Below are positions 8,916 through 18,788 of a stretch of 64,000 nt of DNA, one piece after another (position 1 is the stretch's first letter; each line of letters starts with the position of its first letter). The stretch is taken from contig NZ_CH672377.1 in assembly GCF_000153105.1 (NCBI RefSeq), forward strand, positions 625,827 through 689,826, given 5' to 3'. Both the position numbers and the translations under genes were made by a program. The notes beneath the pieces were generated by a model. That model was not told the DNA's origin and did not search any database. It saw only the letters and a list, made by a program, of their open reading frames with translations. The DNA comes from Blastopirellula marina DSM 3645 (GTDB taxonomy: Bacteria; Planctomycetota; Planctomycetia; Pirellulales; Pirellulaceae).

Positions 8916-10287
8916 ATGGAAAACTGCTTTTTTGACTGATCTTTACGACATCAGTTCAGGGCTTTCAAAATCCGCCAAGTTCTTCGGTTCCGGCCATCCC
9001 TTCGTCGCGTTCAAGGATGTGATGTACAACTACTTCTTGCCCAACGAACTTTCTCAGTTGGTGCAGTCCACGAAAGAAGAACAGCAAAAATGCTCAGTTA
9101 ATCGTGGGGATGTTTTCCTGACGCGCACGAGCGAAACGATGAATGAACTAGGGATGAGTAGCGTCGCGGTCAAAGATTACGAGGATGCTACATTCAATGG
9201 GTTCACAAAACGCCTGCGTCCAAAACCCGACACCACAATTGTTCCCGAGTTCGTCGCCTACTATTTGCGGTCGCCCAAGTTCAGAAGCGAAATGCGCGCG
9301 TTTTCTACGATGTCGACACGGGCGAGCTTGAACAATGAAATGATAAGTCGACTCAAAATCTCGTTTCCGTCCGTTCTTGAACAACGAGTAATAGGAGGCG
9401 TCTTAAAGACGCTTGACGACAAGATCGAGCTGAACCGCCAGATGAACGAGACGCTGGAGTCGATGGCTCGGGCGTTATTCCAGAGCTGGTTTGTCGATTT
9501 TGATCCGGTGATCGACAAAGCGCTGGCCGCCGGCAACCCCATCCCCGAGCCTCTGCAGGCCCGAGCCGAAACCCGCCGCGCCCTCGCCAACTCCACACAA
9601 CCCCTCCCCGCCCACATCCAAAAGCTCTTTCCCGATGCCTTCCAGTTCGATGAAGAAATGGGCTGGATTCCTGAGGGATGGAAAGTGACGCCGGTAGGCG
9701 AAGCAATCACGATTAACCCTCGAGTAAGTTTGAAGAAAGGTGCAGTCGCGAAGTATGTCGACATGAAGTCGCTGCCGACCTCGGGATTTGCGATCAATGA
9801 AGTCATCGAAAAAGAATTCTCAGGTGGAGCAAAGTTTCTGAACGCCGATGTTCTAATGGCACGGATAACTCCCTGCCTTGAGAATGGGAAGGCGGGAGTT
9901 GTGGATTATCTTGACGATGACGAACCCGGTTTTGGTTCAACTGAATTCATCGTTTTGAGGCCCAAGAATGAGATCGGCACGCCGTTTATTGCCGCTCTTG
10001 TCCGTGACGAAAATTTTCGCGCACATTGCGTATCGAACATGGTGGGGTCATCCGGACGGCAACGCGTGCAAAATTCTTGTTTCGACAGTTACTTCTTGTG
10101 TCTGCCATCGAAACCTCCGCTACTGACTAGTTATCACAAAACCTGCTCCACGTTTTTTGCTCGCATCACGAAGTTGAAACTCGAGACCAACTCACTCACC
10201 AAACTTCGCGACACGCTTCTCCCCAAACTCCTTTCGGGCGAGATTCGCATCCCGGACGCCGAAAAGCTGGTGGCGAATAGCTTATGA
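8905..10287 (+). CDS. hsdS: Type I restriction-modification system, specificity subunit HsdS
   Basis: The 460-residue protein carries two target recognition domains, each followed by a helical spacer, and so sets the bipartite DNA target. TRD1 covers about 1-150. Conserved region 1 includes LKTLDDKIELNRQMNETLES and SWFVDFDPV. TRD2 covers about 250-400. The C-terminal conserved region ends LRDTLLPKLLSGEIRIPDA. The start is inside the hsdM end and the stop overlaps the hsdR start (ATGA). The TRDs are less GC-rich in their codon choice than the flanking subunits, as usual for exchanged specificity domains. The recognised sequence cannot be read from the protein. Confidence 0.95.
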   Translation: MGSEWKTAFLTDLYDISSGLSKSAKFFGSGHPFVAFKDVMYNYFLPNELSQLVQSTKEEQQKCSVNRGDVFLTRTSETMNELGMSSVAVKDYEDATFNGFTKRLRPKPDTTIVPEFVAYYLRSPKFRSEMRAFSTMSTRASLNNEMISRLKISFPSVLEQRVIGGVLKTLDDKIELNRQMNETLESMARALFQSWFVDFDPVIDKALAAGNPIPEPLQARAETRRALANSTQPLPAHIQKLFPDAFQFDEEMGWIPEGWKVTPVGEAITINPRVSLKKGAVAKYVDMKSLPTSGFAINEVIEKEFSGGAKFLNADVLMARITPCLENGKAGVVDYLDDDEPGFGSTEFIVLRPKNEIGTPFIAALVRDENFRAHCVSNMVGSSGRQRVQNSCFDSYFLCLPSKPPLLTSYHKTCSTFFARITKLKLETNSLTKLRDTLLPKLLSGEIRIPDAEKLVANSL

Positions 10288-13200
10288 GCACGACTCAAAA
10301 ATTCACCGAAGCAAAGCTCGAAGCAGCCATCATCCAATTGCTGGCTGACCAAGGCTATCCGTACCTCTCCGGCGCCGACATGGTGCGAGACCCCAGTGAT
10401 GTCCTGATTCGATCCGACCTGCGAGACTTCCTGGCCAAGCGATATGCCGCCGACGGCATCACCGAAGGCGAAATCGACTCGATTGTTCGCCAACTCGACT
10501 CGCTCAACGCCGCCGATTTGTACGACTCGAACAAAACGATCTGCAAGTGGGTCTCGGACGGCTTTTTGCTCAAACGCGAAGATCGCAATCAAAAAGATCT
10601 TTACATCCAACTGATCGACTACTCTGGATTGGTCGTAGCTGAGCAGACGACCGGTGATCAAACCGGGGACGCCAATATCTACAAAGTCGTCAATCAACTG
10701 GAGATCGAAGGGCGCGAGAAACGGATCCCGGATCTCATCCTGTATATCAACGGTTTGCCGTTGGTGGTGTTTGAGTTCAAGAGCGCGATTCGCGAAAACG
10801 CGACTTTGCACGACGCCTACCTGCAACTGACCGTGCGCTACGCCCGCGATATCCCTGAGTTGATGAAGTACAACGCGCTCTGCGTGATCAGCGATGGGGT
10901 GAACAACAAGATGGGCTCGCTGCTGGCCGACTACGAGTTCTTTTACACGTGGCAAAAGATCACCAGCGACGAGGTCGCCACGCGAGACGGGATCAACTCG
11001 CTGCACACCATGCTGCAAGGCTTGTTCGATCCCCTGCGTCTGCGGCAGGTAATCCGCGATTTCATTCACTTCCCCGATGTTTCTAAAGCGGAAGTAAAAG
11101 TCGTCTGCCGCTACCCGCAGTTTTACGCGGCTCAGAAACTGTACCAGCATATTTTGCAGCACCGCAAACCGGACGGGGACGGCAAAGGGGGGACGTACTT
11201 TGGCGCGACCGGCTGCGGCAAAAGCTTTACGATGCTGTTTCTGACGCGACTGTTGATGAAGAGTCTTGCCCTGGAGAGCCCGACGATTCTGCTGATCACC
11301 GATCGCACCGACTTGGACGATCAGCTCTCGAAGCAATTCACCAATGCGAAAAATTACATCGGTGATCAGACCGTAATGAGCGTGGAAAGCCGTGCGCAGT
11401 TGCGGGAACTATTGACAGGACGCCAGAGCGGAGGGGTCTTTCTGACGACGATTCACAAGTTTACCGAAGACGCGCAGCTGCTGACCGATCGCGCCAATGT
11501 GATCTGCATTTCGGACGAGGCCCATCGCAGCCAGATCAACTTGGATCAAAAGGTGAAGGTGACTGAATCCGGCGTCAAAAAGTCATACGGGTTCGCCAAG
11601 TACTTGCACGATTCGCTGCCGAATGCGACCTATGTCGGTTTCACCGGCACGCCGATCGACGCGACGCTGGATGTATTTGGCGAAGTGGTCGACTCCTACA
11701 CGATGACCGAATCGGTCAGGGACGAAATCACGGTGCGGATCGTCTATGAAGGACGCGCCGCGAAGGTGCTGCTGGACAATCAGAAACTGGAAGAGATCGA
11801 GGAGTACTATCAGCGCTGCGCGGACGAAGGAGCCAGCGACTACCAGATTGAAGAGAGCAAAAAAGCCTCGGCCCAGATGAACGCGATCCTAGGCGACCCT
11901 CAGCGCATCAAAGCGGTGGCCGCCGACTTTGTGGCGCACTACGAAAAGCGAGTCGAAGAAGGTTCGACCGTCGCAGGCAAAGCGATGTTCGTCTGCAGCA
12001 AGCGGGAAATCGCCTGGGCGTTCTACCAAGAGGTGATTGCGCTGCGTCCCCAATGGAACGAAGTCCGCGAGTCTGCCGAGGGTGTCGAACTGACCGAGAC
12101 GGAGCGCAAGAAGATCAAGCCGATGGAGCGGATCAAAATGATCATGACTCGCGGCAAGGATGACCAGAAAGAGCTTTACGATCTGCTGGGCGGCAAGGAT
12201 TATCGCCAGGAACTGGACCGCCAGTTTAAGAACTTGAAATCGAACTTCAAAATCGCCGTCGTGGTCGATATGTGGCTGACCGGTTTCGATGTCCCTTCAC
12301 TGGACACCATGTACATCGATAAACCGGTCAAACGCCACAACTTGATCCAGACGATTTCGCGCGTGAATCGGAAGTTTGAGTCGAAGCAGAAGGGCTTGGT
12401 GATTGACTACATCGGGATCAAGAAGCAGATGAATCTGGCGCTGGCTCATTACAACAAAGCGGACCAGCAGAACTTCGAGGAGATCAGCCAATCGGTCGTC
12501 GTGGTGAAGGACCACTTGGATCTGCTGCGCCAAGTCTTTCAGAAATTCGACGCGTCCGATTATTTTCATGGCGACTCGGTCGCCCAGCTGAACTGCCTGA
12601 ACCGAGCGGCGGAATACGCCCAGCTGACGGAAAAGATCGAGAAGCGTTTCATGGCGTTGGTAAAACGGATGAAGGCCGCCTACGACATTTGTTGCGGCAG
12701 CGAAGGACTCAGCCAGGACGAGCGAGACCGGATTCACTTCTACTTGGCGGTTCGCTCGATCGTATTCAAGCTGACCAAAGGCAATGCGCCGGACGCCGCG
12801 CAGATGAACAAGAAGGTGCGCGAGATGATTGCCGAAGCGCTGAAGAGCGATGGCGTCGAGGAGATTTTTAAACTGGGCGATGTCGACGGAATCGACATCT
12901 TTGACGACGACTATTTGGCGAAGATTGAAAAGATCAAGCTGCCCAACACCAAGATCAAACTGCTGCAGCAGATGTTGGCCAAAGCGATTGAAGAGTTCAA
13001 AAGAACCAACCGGATCCGGGGAATCGACTTCGCCCAAAAGTTCAAAGATTTGGTCGACCGCTATAACGAGCGAAGCGAAGAAGACGTCCTAGTGAGCGAC
13101 GTGCTGGACGATTTTTCGAGCGAAATTGTCGACCTGATCCGAGCCCTAAAAGACGAACGCGAGTCGTTCCACGACCTGGGGATCGACCTGGAAGACAAAG

Positions 13201-13475
13201 CGTTTTACGACATCTTAAAAAGCCTGGCGATCAAATACGATTTCACTTATCCCGAAGACAAGCTGATCGAGCTAGCCAAAGCGGTGAAGCTGGTCGTCGA
13301 TGATAAAGTGAAATACACCGACTGGAGCAAGCGCGACGACATCAAAGCCGAGTTAAAGGTCGACCTGATCCTAGTGCTGGCCGATCACGGCTATCCGCCG
13401 GTCGACCGGGATGAGGTTTACCAAGAGATCTACGCACAAGCAGAGAACTTTAAGAAGCACCGCACAGGGCTGTAG
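10284..13475 (+). CDS. hsdR: Type I restriction-modification system, restriction subunit HsdR
   Basis: The 1063-residue motor/nuclease subunit is complete. The N-terminal PD-(D/E)xK nuclease motif is visible as PDLILYINGLPLVVFEFKSA (about 148-168). The SF2 translocase domain carries Walker A FGATGCGKS (about 307-315), a DEAH box (SDEAHRSQ, about 410) and VGFTGTP (motif III region). The helical C-terminus contacts the methyltransferase. It starts in an ATGA overlap with the hsdS stop, so M, S and R are one transcript. All subunits look functional, so the system is probably active in restriction. Confidence 0.96.
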   Translation: MSTTQKFTEAKLEAAIIQLLADQGYPYLSGADMVRDPSDVLIRSDLRDFLAKRYAADGITEGEIDSIVRQLDSLNAADLYDSNKTICKWVSDGFLLKREDRNQKDLYIQLIDYSGLVVAEQTTGDQTGDANIYKVVNQLEIEGREKRIPDLILYINGLPLVVFEFKSAIRENATLHDAYLQLTVRYARDIPELMKYNALCVISDGVNNKMGSLLADYEFFYTWQKITSDEVATRDGINSLHTMLQGLFDPLRLRQVIRDFIHFPDVSKAEVKVVCRYPQFYAAQKLYQHILQHRKPDGDGKGGTYFGATGCGKSFTMLFLTRLLMKSLALESPTILLITDRTDLDDQLSKQFTNAKNYIGDQTVMSVESRAQLRELLTGRQSGGVFLTTIHKFTEDAQLLTDRANVICISDEAHRSQINLDQKVKVTESGVKKSYGFAKYLHDSLPNATYVGFTGTPIDATLDVFGEVVDSYTMTESVRDEITVRIVYEGRAAKVLLDNQKLEEIEEYYQRCADEGASDYQIEESKKASAQMNAILGDPQRIKAVAADFVAHYEKRVEEGSTVAGKAMFVCSKREIAWAFYQEVIALRPQWNEVRESAEGVELTETERKKIKPMERIKMIMTRGKDDQKELYDLLGGKDYRQELDRQFKNLKSNFKIAVVVDMWLTGFDVPSLDTMYIDKPVKRHNLIQTISRVNRKFESKQKGLVIDYIGIKKQMNLALAHYNKADQQNFEEISQSVVVVKDHLDLLRQVFQKFDASDYFHGDSVAQLNCLNRAAEYAQLTEKIEKRFMALVKRMKAAYDICCGSEGLSQDERDRIHFYLAVRSIVFKLTKGNAPDAAQMNKKVREMIAEALKSDGVEEIFKLGDVDGIDIFDDDYLAKIEKIKLPNTKIKLLQQMLAKAIEEFKRTNRIRGIDFAQKFKDLVDRYNERSEEDVLVSDVLDDFSSEIVDLIRALKDERESFHDLGIDLEDKAFYDILKSLAIKYDFTYPEDKLIELAKAVKLVVDDKVKYTDWSKRDDIKAELKVDLILVLADHGYPPVDRDEVYQEIYAQAENFKKHRTGL

Positions 13476-13521
13476 CACCGCGCAGCGACGCCCAGCCCTC
13501 GAAGGCGACGGAAAGCGGCGG

Positions 13522-13569
13522 ATGGGCGAGAAGATGCTTTCCACCCCGAGCATTGGCGTTCTCGCCCAT
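13522..13569. terminator. Inverted repeat after the hsd operon
   Basis: ATGGGCGAGAA at 13522-13532 is matched by its inverted copy TTCTCGCCCAT at 13559-13569, leaving a 26-base loop. It sits between the convergent hsdR and lipoprotein genes and could stop transcription from either side. It has no T-tract, so this is tentative. Confidence 0.4.
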
Positions 13570-13622
13570 TGGAGAAGCAATCGCGCAGCGCAGCACGCGA
13601 AGGCGCCCCCGTTGATTCCAAC

Positions 13623-14045
13623 TTATTTTGACTTCAGATCAAAATCGACGACGTTGTCCCCGGCGGTGACTTCGGCGACCAGTTCTGATTTGGTGTGATA
13701 TTTGGCCGGCAATCGTTCTGGCGAAGCCGGTTTGCTGGGATTGGACGGATCGTCAAATTCCTGATAGGTGGTGATCGTTACCGAATGGTCGCCCAGCTTC
13801 GCGCCGTCGAGATCGATATTGTATCTCAGACTGTATTGCCCCTGTTCATTGGTCAGCCCGGTCGATGGTCTGCCGGCGGTTGGTTGAAACTTCAGCGTGG
13901 CGTTATTGAGCGGCTTGCCGTCGAGCGTCACCGTACCGGTAACCGGGGCGACTTCGGGGAGATCCGATGGTCCGGCCGAGCATCCGGCCAGGAGCAAACC
14001 GCAGAGCGCGAGACTCACGATATTGCACTTTAGAAGTACTTGCAC
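13623..14045 (-). CDS. Lipoprotein with carboxypeptidase-regulatory-like domain (pair 1)
   Basis: The chosen start is GTG 14045, which has AGGA about 8 bases upstream. The longer frame to 14144 adds residues without signal character. The product has a lipoprotein signal ending in the lipobox LLAGC. The rest is one beta-sandwich of the transthyretin/CarboxypepD-regulatory type (PVTGTVTLDGKPLNNATLKF, then TGLTNEQGQYSLRY). It lies downstream of a DUF1559 gene on the same strand, the same order as in the three other DUF1559 loci of this window. Its role is unknown; surface assembly with the DUF1559 protein is inferred from context only. Confidence 0.85.
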   Translation of the reverse strand: MQVLLKCNIVSLALCGLLLAGCSAGPSDLPEVAPVTGTVTLDGKPLNNATLKFQPTAGRPSTGLTNEQGQYSLRYNIDLDGAKLGDHSVTITTYQEFDDPSNPSKPASPERLPAKYHTKSELVAEVTAGDNVVDFDLKSK

Positions 14046-14309
14046 TTCGTCATTCCTAATAGAAAGCCAAGTTGTTTCAAGTCGACGGAACCAGGCAGAC
14101 GCTGCGATCCTATTCGTGGCAGGTCGCGCCGAAGTCTCGATCACGTCGAAAAGGGAAAGTAGAAATTGGGCGGCAGTCGCGCCGGCTGTTTATCTTCTTG
14201 CATGGGCCAAGCACGCGAAACTTACGCCGCAGAACTCGCTTACGTTTAACCGTCTGAATGCGATCCCCAAATAGCGGCGTAAGTCGCTCTGGCGCGAGCG
14301 GCCTAGTTG

Positions 14310-15281
14310 TCAAAACTCGCCGATCACTTCGCCGCCGCGGATCGATTGCATCGCGTTGATGACGCCGACTTGATCGGCGTTCTCGCTCATAAAGCGAACG
14401 GAACAATCGGCCAAGAGGAAATGAACTCCCCCCTTATGCAGACTGCCGACTCCATTTCTACCCACGCCTGAATTTGGGGTATCGGCGACGATTTGATTGA
14501 TTCCCTTCTTCAATTCGAGCCAGTAAATATAGGTGTAGGTATTCCAGTAGGGGCCTGTCCACTTCTCCCCGGATTTCTTTTGAAAAGGAGCCTCCGTCAT
14601 CGCGACCGTATTGCTCGTCCCATCGGTGATGTCACGAAAACTTGCCGCTCCATTGGGGCCCCACATGCCCTTGTCTAACGCCGTGCTCTTCGCCCAGGTC
14701 GTGCTCCAAGCTCCATCCCCCTGGTGCGACACCAGACCGTAACTCGTTCGGTAGGCGCCGTTGGCGACGGAGAATTCATGATTGGCGTCACCACGCTCTG
14801 GCCCTGGATCACTAGGGCAGGCGAAAATCGACAGTTGACTGGTCACCAGCGCGAACTGATCGGTGGTCGGAATCGTGGCGGTGCAATTGCTATTGTTGTT
14901 GTAGCGAGATTTTCCGGAGGGGGAGGAAAAGTCGATTTGGTTATGGAGAGCCGATTGTTCCACATACGGCAGAATCATCTGGAACGCCGTGTGGTTTAAG
15001 ATTTTCTGATCGGGAGAGACGATGTCGCAGTTGGTTCCCGGGTTGAGCGCTCCCGGCGGAAAGGTGTTGTGCACATCGTGATAGTTGTGCATCGCCAAGC
15101 CGATCTGCTTTAGATTGCTTTTGCACTGGAGTCTTCGCGCGGCTTCGCGAGCCTGCTGAACGGCAGGCAGCAACAAAGCGATGAGAACGCCGATGATTGC
15201 AATCACGACTAGCAATTCGACGAGCGTAAATCCAGAATGGGGGTTTTCTGGAGCGTGATGGGCCGCATGTTTTTGTTTCAC
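14310..15281 (-). CDS. DUF1559 protein with type IV pilin-like N-terminus (pair 1)
   Basis: The 323-residue product has the prepilin-like cleavage and helix motif [20 protein letters not shown] (residues 17-36) followed by [14 protein letters not shown]. It ends with the DUF1559 H-x-GG signature near the C-terminus ([20 protein letters not shown]). The usual LADGS is LADCS here, a change of a normally conserved glycine. GTG at 15281 is the likely start, with AGGA about 10 bases upstream. The protein is expected to be processed by a prepilin peptidase and displayed at the inner membrane or cell surface. It is divergent from an ECF sigma factor and upstream of a lipoprotein gene. Confidence 0.93.
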   Translation of the reverse strand: MKQKHAAHHAPENPHSGFTLVELLVVIAIIGVLIALLLPAVQQAREAARRLQCKSNLKQIGLAMHNYHDVHNTFPPGALNPGTNCDIVSPDQKILNHTAFQMILPYVEQSALHNQIDFSSPSGKSRYNNNSNCTATIPTTDQFALVTSQLSIFACPSDPGPERGDANHEFSVANGAYRTSYGLVSHQGDGAWSTTWAKSTALDKGMWGPNGAASFRDITDGTSNTVAMTEAPFQKKSGEKWTGPYWNTYTYIYWLELKKGINQIVADTPNSGVGRNGVGSLHKGGVHFLLADCSVRFMSENADQVGVINAMQSIRGGEVIGEF

Positions 15282-15462
15282 GTGAATTTTTTCCTAGGAG
15301 AGGAGAAAATGGCAGGGTATTGAGAAATAAATGATCACGTCATGCCAAGTAAGTGCCCCACAAACGAGTTTTGGACACTTTTTCGCCGATAAATTTTTAA
15401 ATTAATTCCGCGTAACAACTCCTTTTGATGTCCGAAATGGCTTGCGGGAGCACTTAATACCT

Positions 15463-16080
15463 ATGACAGGCGGTGAACAACGACGTCCATCGAGCGGCGA
15501 TGCTGCGACAGCGGATGCTCACATTGAGCAGTTCATTCAATTATTGGCCGAGAATGAACGTCTGTTGGCGGTATTTGTGATGACGATGGTGCCGCATTCA
15601 CCGGATGCCGACGACATCCTCCAAGACACGAAGATCGCGCTGTGGCGCAACTTCGACCAATTTGAATTGGGAACCGATTTTGGTGCTTGGGCAAGACGCA
15701 CGGCATTTCATCGAATTCTCGCGTTTCGCAAAAAGAAGGGTCGCGACAAGTTGCACTGCGGGTTGTCTCAGGACTGTTACGCGATGCTTGCGAAAGATTA
15801 CGAAGCGGACGTAAGCGGACGCGTGGATTGGATTCGACATTTGAAGCGTTGCCTTTTGCGGTTGCCTGAACAACACCAACAAATCATCCAGATGCGCTAC
15901 GAACAGCAACTTTCGATCGATCGGATCGCCGCGACCGTCGATCGCACGCCGGCAGCGATCTATCGCGTACTCAGCCGCATTCGACTTGCGCTGCGAGACT
16001 GCATTCGTTATGGCGAATCGTCGTCATCGCCGGTTTCTGAACCCTACAGAAGTGATGAGCTGCCTGATGCAGGAAAATGA
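15463..16080 (+). CDS. ECF-family RNA polymerase sigma factor
   Basis: The 205-residue product has sigma region 2 (DADDILQDTKIALWRNFDQF) and region 4 with a helix-turn-helix (YEQQLSIDRIAATVDRTPAA). It matches the planctomycete/verrucomicrobial ECF class. ATG 15463 follows GGGAG; an in-frame TTG at 15442 is possible. The stop overlaps the next gene, a FecR-like membrane protein, by 26 bases, so the pair is co-translated. The sigma factor is presumably held by that protein. It is divergent from the DUF1559 gene and may control it. Confidence 0.92.
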   Translation: MTGGEQRRPSSGDAATADAHIEQFIQLLAENERLLAVFVMTMVPHSPDADDILQDTKIALWRNFDQFELGTDFGAWARRTAFHRILAFRKKKGRDKLHCGLSQDCYAMLAKDYEADVSGRVDWIRHLKRCLLRLPEQHQQIIQMRYEQQLSIDRIAATVDRTPAAIYRVLSRIRLALRDCIRYGESSSSPVSEPYRSDELPDAGK

Positions 16081-17479
16081 AGCGCGACAAATTGCCATCG
16101 CGATCGAGCACTTGATCGAAGGAACTCTGCCTGCTGATCAGTTGGAGTTTCTCGAACGAATGCTGTTGGAAGACTCTGAAGCGCGAGCGTTGTTTCTCGA
16201 TCTAACTCAAACGCACGCCCATTTGCGTCGGGAGATTCCTCGTCTGCAGGTGGGCGAATACGAGTGGCCGACCGTTGTTTCTCGGAAGGAGCAGCGATCC
16301 TCGACTTGGTATTCGGCGATCGTCGCGGCTTGCGTTGTCGTGGCTGCGATGTTTTTCTGGCTCGCTCAAGAACCGCAGGCCGCCAAACAGCAGGCGATCG
16401 CTGAATTGGTGCGCTGCGACGATGCGACATGGGGAGCGAGCACGCTGGCGACCGAAATCGGCTTACCTCTGGGCCCTGGCCGGATGCGGCTGGAGCAAGG
16501 ACGCGCGATCCTGCGATTTAAGTCGGGCGCGAAGGTCTTTCTGGGTGGCCAAACGGATCTTGAACTGCGCGATGAATTGACCGCCGTGTTGCATTCCGGA
16601 ACGGTGATCGTAGAAGCTCCCGAGTCGGCGCATGGATTCGCCGTCCACACTCCGAGCGCGATTGCAATCGACCACGGCACCAAGTTCGCCATCTCGGTTG
16701 ATCGCGCGCGTGACATCTCACACTTGCAAGTGCTCGACGGAGAAGTGGAGATCCGACATCCAAATTCCGGCAAAGCGACCATGCTGATCAAGGGCGAAGC
16801 GGTGACCGCGACACAACAAGCGGTGAGTGAGAAGACCGCAGCTGAATTGAGTGAGTTTTACGTGGCTCGGTCCGAAGAAAATAACGTGCCGCTCAATTCG
16901 ATCCGAATCACAACGGCGATGGGGCGCGACGCTACGATCGTCAAGAGTAACGCGCCGCAGCTAACCGATCCTGCGTTGATTCTGGTGAAAAACTGCCCCA
17001 ACGAATATCGCCGCAAAGGCTATCTCGCATTCGACCTGAGCTTGGTAAAAGGGCTCCACTATAATCATGCGAAACTAATCCTGACGCTCCAATCCAGTAA
17101 GTTTTCTCACCCCACCGAAGAACCTGACGCTCGGTTTACGGTTTACGGAATCACCGCAGAGTCCCTGGATGACTGGCGCCGCGAGGATCTTCGTTGGGAC
17201 AACGCGCCAGCCAATCTCGACGGAGCGGATGAGGTCGACGAAACCGTGACGCAGAAACTCGGCGAGTTCGAAATCCCCGCTGGGCGCGACTCAGGGCAAG
17301 TCGTTTTGGAAAGTAAGGGTTTGACGGACTTCCTGAAATCCGATACCAACGGCATCGTCACTTTAATCATCGTGCGGAATAACCTTCAAGTCTCCCCGTT
17401 TTCTTCGCCGACCACTTTCGCCAGTCGTCGTCATCCGACGCAATTGCCGCCGACTCTTGAGTTTGAATTGGAACCATAG
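16055..17479 (+). CDS. FecR-type anti-sigma protein with C-terminal DNRLRE-like domain
   Basis: The 474-residue product has a cytoplasmic N-terminal helical region (about 1-80) and one membrane helix (YSAIVAACVVVAAMFFWLA, about 86-105). A FecR domain follows at about 140-250 (RFKSGAKVFLGGQTDLELRD, DHGTKFAISVD). The C-terminal 180 residues resemble a DNRLRE/CBM96 beta-sandwich (RKGYLAFDLS, AKLILTLQS). ATG 16055 overlaps the sigma gene; ATG 16067 is an alternative start. FecR proteins transmit an outside signal to the sigma factor, so the DNRLRE part is likely a ligand or surface sensor. Assigning the C-terminal domain is less certain than the FecR part. Confidence 0.85.
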   Translation: MSCLMQENEARQIAIAIEHLIEGTLPADQLEFLERMLLEDSEARALFLDLTQTHAHLRREIPRLQVGEYEWPTVVSRKEQRSSTWYSAIVAACVVVAAMFFWLAQEPQAAKQQAIAELVRCDDATWGASTLATEIGLPLGPGRMRLEQGRAILRFKSGAKVFLGGQTDLELRDELTAVLHSGTVIVEAPESAHGFAVHTPSAIAIDHGTKFAISVDRARDISHLQVLDGEVEIRHPNSGKATMLIKGEAVTATQQAVSEKTAAELSEFYVARSEENNVPLNSIRITTAMGRDATIVKSNAPQLTDPALILVKNCPNEYRRKGYLAFDLSLVKGLHYNHAKLILTLQSSKFSHPTEEPDARFTVYGITAESLDDWRREDLRWDNAPANLDGADEVDETVTQKLGEFEIPAGRDSGQVVLESKGLTDFLKSDTNGIVTLIIVRNNLQVSPFSSPTTFASRRHPTQLPPTLEFELEP

Positions 17480-17573
17480 TTCTACAGGCGTGGTTTCGCC
17501 GGTCGCTTGACGATTTACTCGTCGAAGTCGCTTTGCGGATTGGCGAACGCGCGCCTCCGCCGCAATCGAAACG

Positions 17574-18569
17574 CTAACTTTTCCAGGCGATCGCCAGCTC
17601 GAGCTTTCGATCCCCGCGAATCAGCGTCAGCACCAAGGGGAGATCGTGCGGAACGACCGCCAGTAAGCGATGAATGTCATCCACACTGGCCGTGATGCGA
17701 TCATTGATCGCGACAATCAAATCACCAGTTCGAACGCCGCTTTGCCTAGCGACCCCGCCGGCTGCGACATCGACGACTTCCACGACTTGGTCTGAGAGCA
17801 GGTCAAATTGTCGCACCATCGCTCGGGGTAATCGCTGCGCAGCGGCGGTAACTCCCAGTTGTCTACGGCGAACGACCCCATGCGTCAAAATCTCGGAAAT
17901 CACCCACTGCGCCGTATCACTAGGAACAGCAAAACCTAGCCCCTGCGCCATTGCGATGATCGCCGTATTAACGCCGACGACGCGTCCGCGCGAGTCGACC
18001 AACGGGCCGCCGCTATTGCCGGGATTGATCGGCGCCGTGTGCTGGACAATGTTCTCAATCAAGTGTCCATCTTGACCACGCAGCGTTCTGCCAACCGCAC
18101 TGATCACGCCGGTTGAAACCGTCGAATGAAGTCCCAACGGACTTCCCATCGCGATCACCAATTGCCCCACTCGACTCGCGTTCGATTCTCCCAACTCCGC
18201 GTAGGGAAGTTCGCTCGAAGCCAGCTTTAAAAGTGCGATATCGGTGGAAGGATCATCGCCGATCACTTTTGCGTCGACGCGATCGCCGTCATTGGTCTCG
18301 GCGAACAAACGCCGGCGTCCTGCGACCACATGACTGTTGGTGATCGCGTATCCGTCCGGCGTAACGAGAAATCCAGAACCGGCTCCGCCCCGTTCGCCCG
18401 AGACGCTGACAACCGCCGGAGACACGCTTTCGACCACATTAATCACCGCTTGCGAATAGGCGTCCAGCAGATCCGCATCGGCAGGATTGGCCCTCCGCGG
18501 CGTCGATGCATGATCACCACCTCCATCGGCGCCAGAGAGAAATCGCAGTGAATCGTCCGCTTTTTTCAT
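17574..18569 (-). CDS. HtrA/DegP-like serine protease with one PDZ domain, no signal peptide
   Basis: The 331-residue protein has a trypsin-like fold with the catalytic triad His80 (TNSHVV), Asp110 (DPSTDIALL) and Ser186 (NPGNSGGPL). A single PDZ domain follows at about 240-325 (GGVARQSGVRTGDLIVAIND). The first 50 residues are hydrophilic (MKKADDSLRFLSGADGGG), with no signal peptide or membrane helix, whereas most HtrA proteases are exported. It may act in the cytoplasm or leave by another route. It is convergent with the FecR gene and monocistronic. Confidence 0.93.
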   Translation of the reverse strand: MKKADDSLRFLSGADGGGDHASTPRRANPADADLLDAYSQAVINVVESVSPAVVSVSGERGGAGSGFLVTPDGYAITNSHVVAGRRRLFAETNDGDRVDAKVIGDDPSTDIALLKLASSELPYAELGESNASRVGQLVIAMGSPLGLHSTVSTGVISAVGRTLRGQDGHLIENIVQHTAPINPGNSGGPLVDSRGRVVGVNTAIIAMAQGLGFAVPSDTAQWVISEILTHGVVRRRQLGVTAAAQRLPRAMVRQFDLLSDQVVEVVDVAAGGVARQSGVRTGDLIVAINDRITASVDDIHRLLAVVPHDLPLVLTLIRGDRKLELAIAWKS

Positions 18570-18788
18570 GCCTGTCCCTTCCGAGAAAAGTATTCTCCAA
18601 TCTTACGCAGTCAAAGCGCAAAGGACAGATGCGAGCAGCGCCACGCACATCGGCGGCGAATGAGTCCCCACATCGAGATAGATTTCGTCGCCGCCGCAAA
18701 GTATGATCGAAAATCCCACCGGTCGCTTCATCCCTGCCAAGTGACAACCCTTTTAGCCCCTTTCCCATCCAGCTCGATTAGAAAACCG

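Noticed and set aside
10134..11336. 400-residue minus-strand frame across hsdS/hsdR
   Set aside because: Shadow; no start signal, and the plus-strand frames carry the known motifs.
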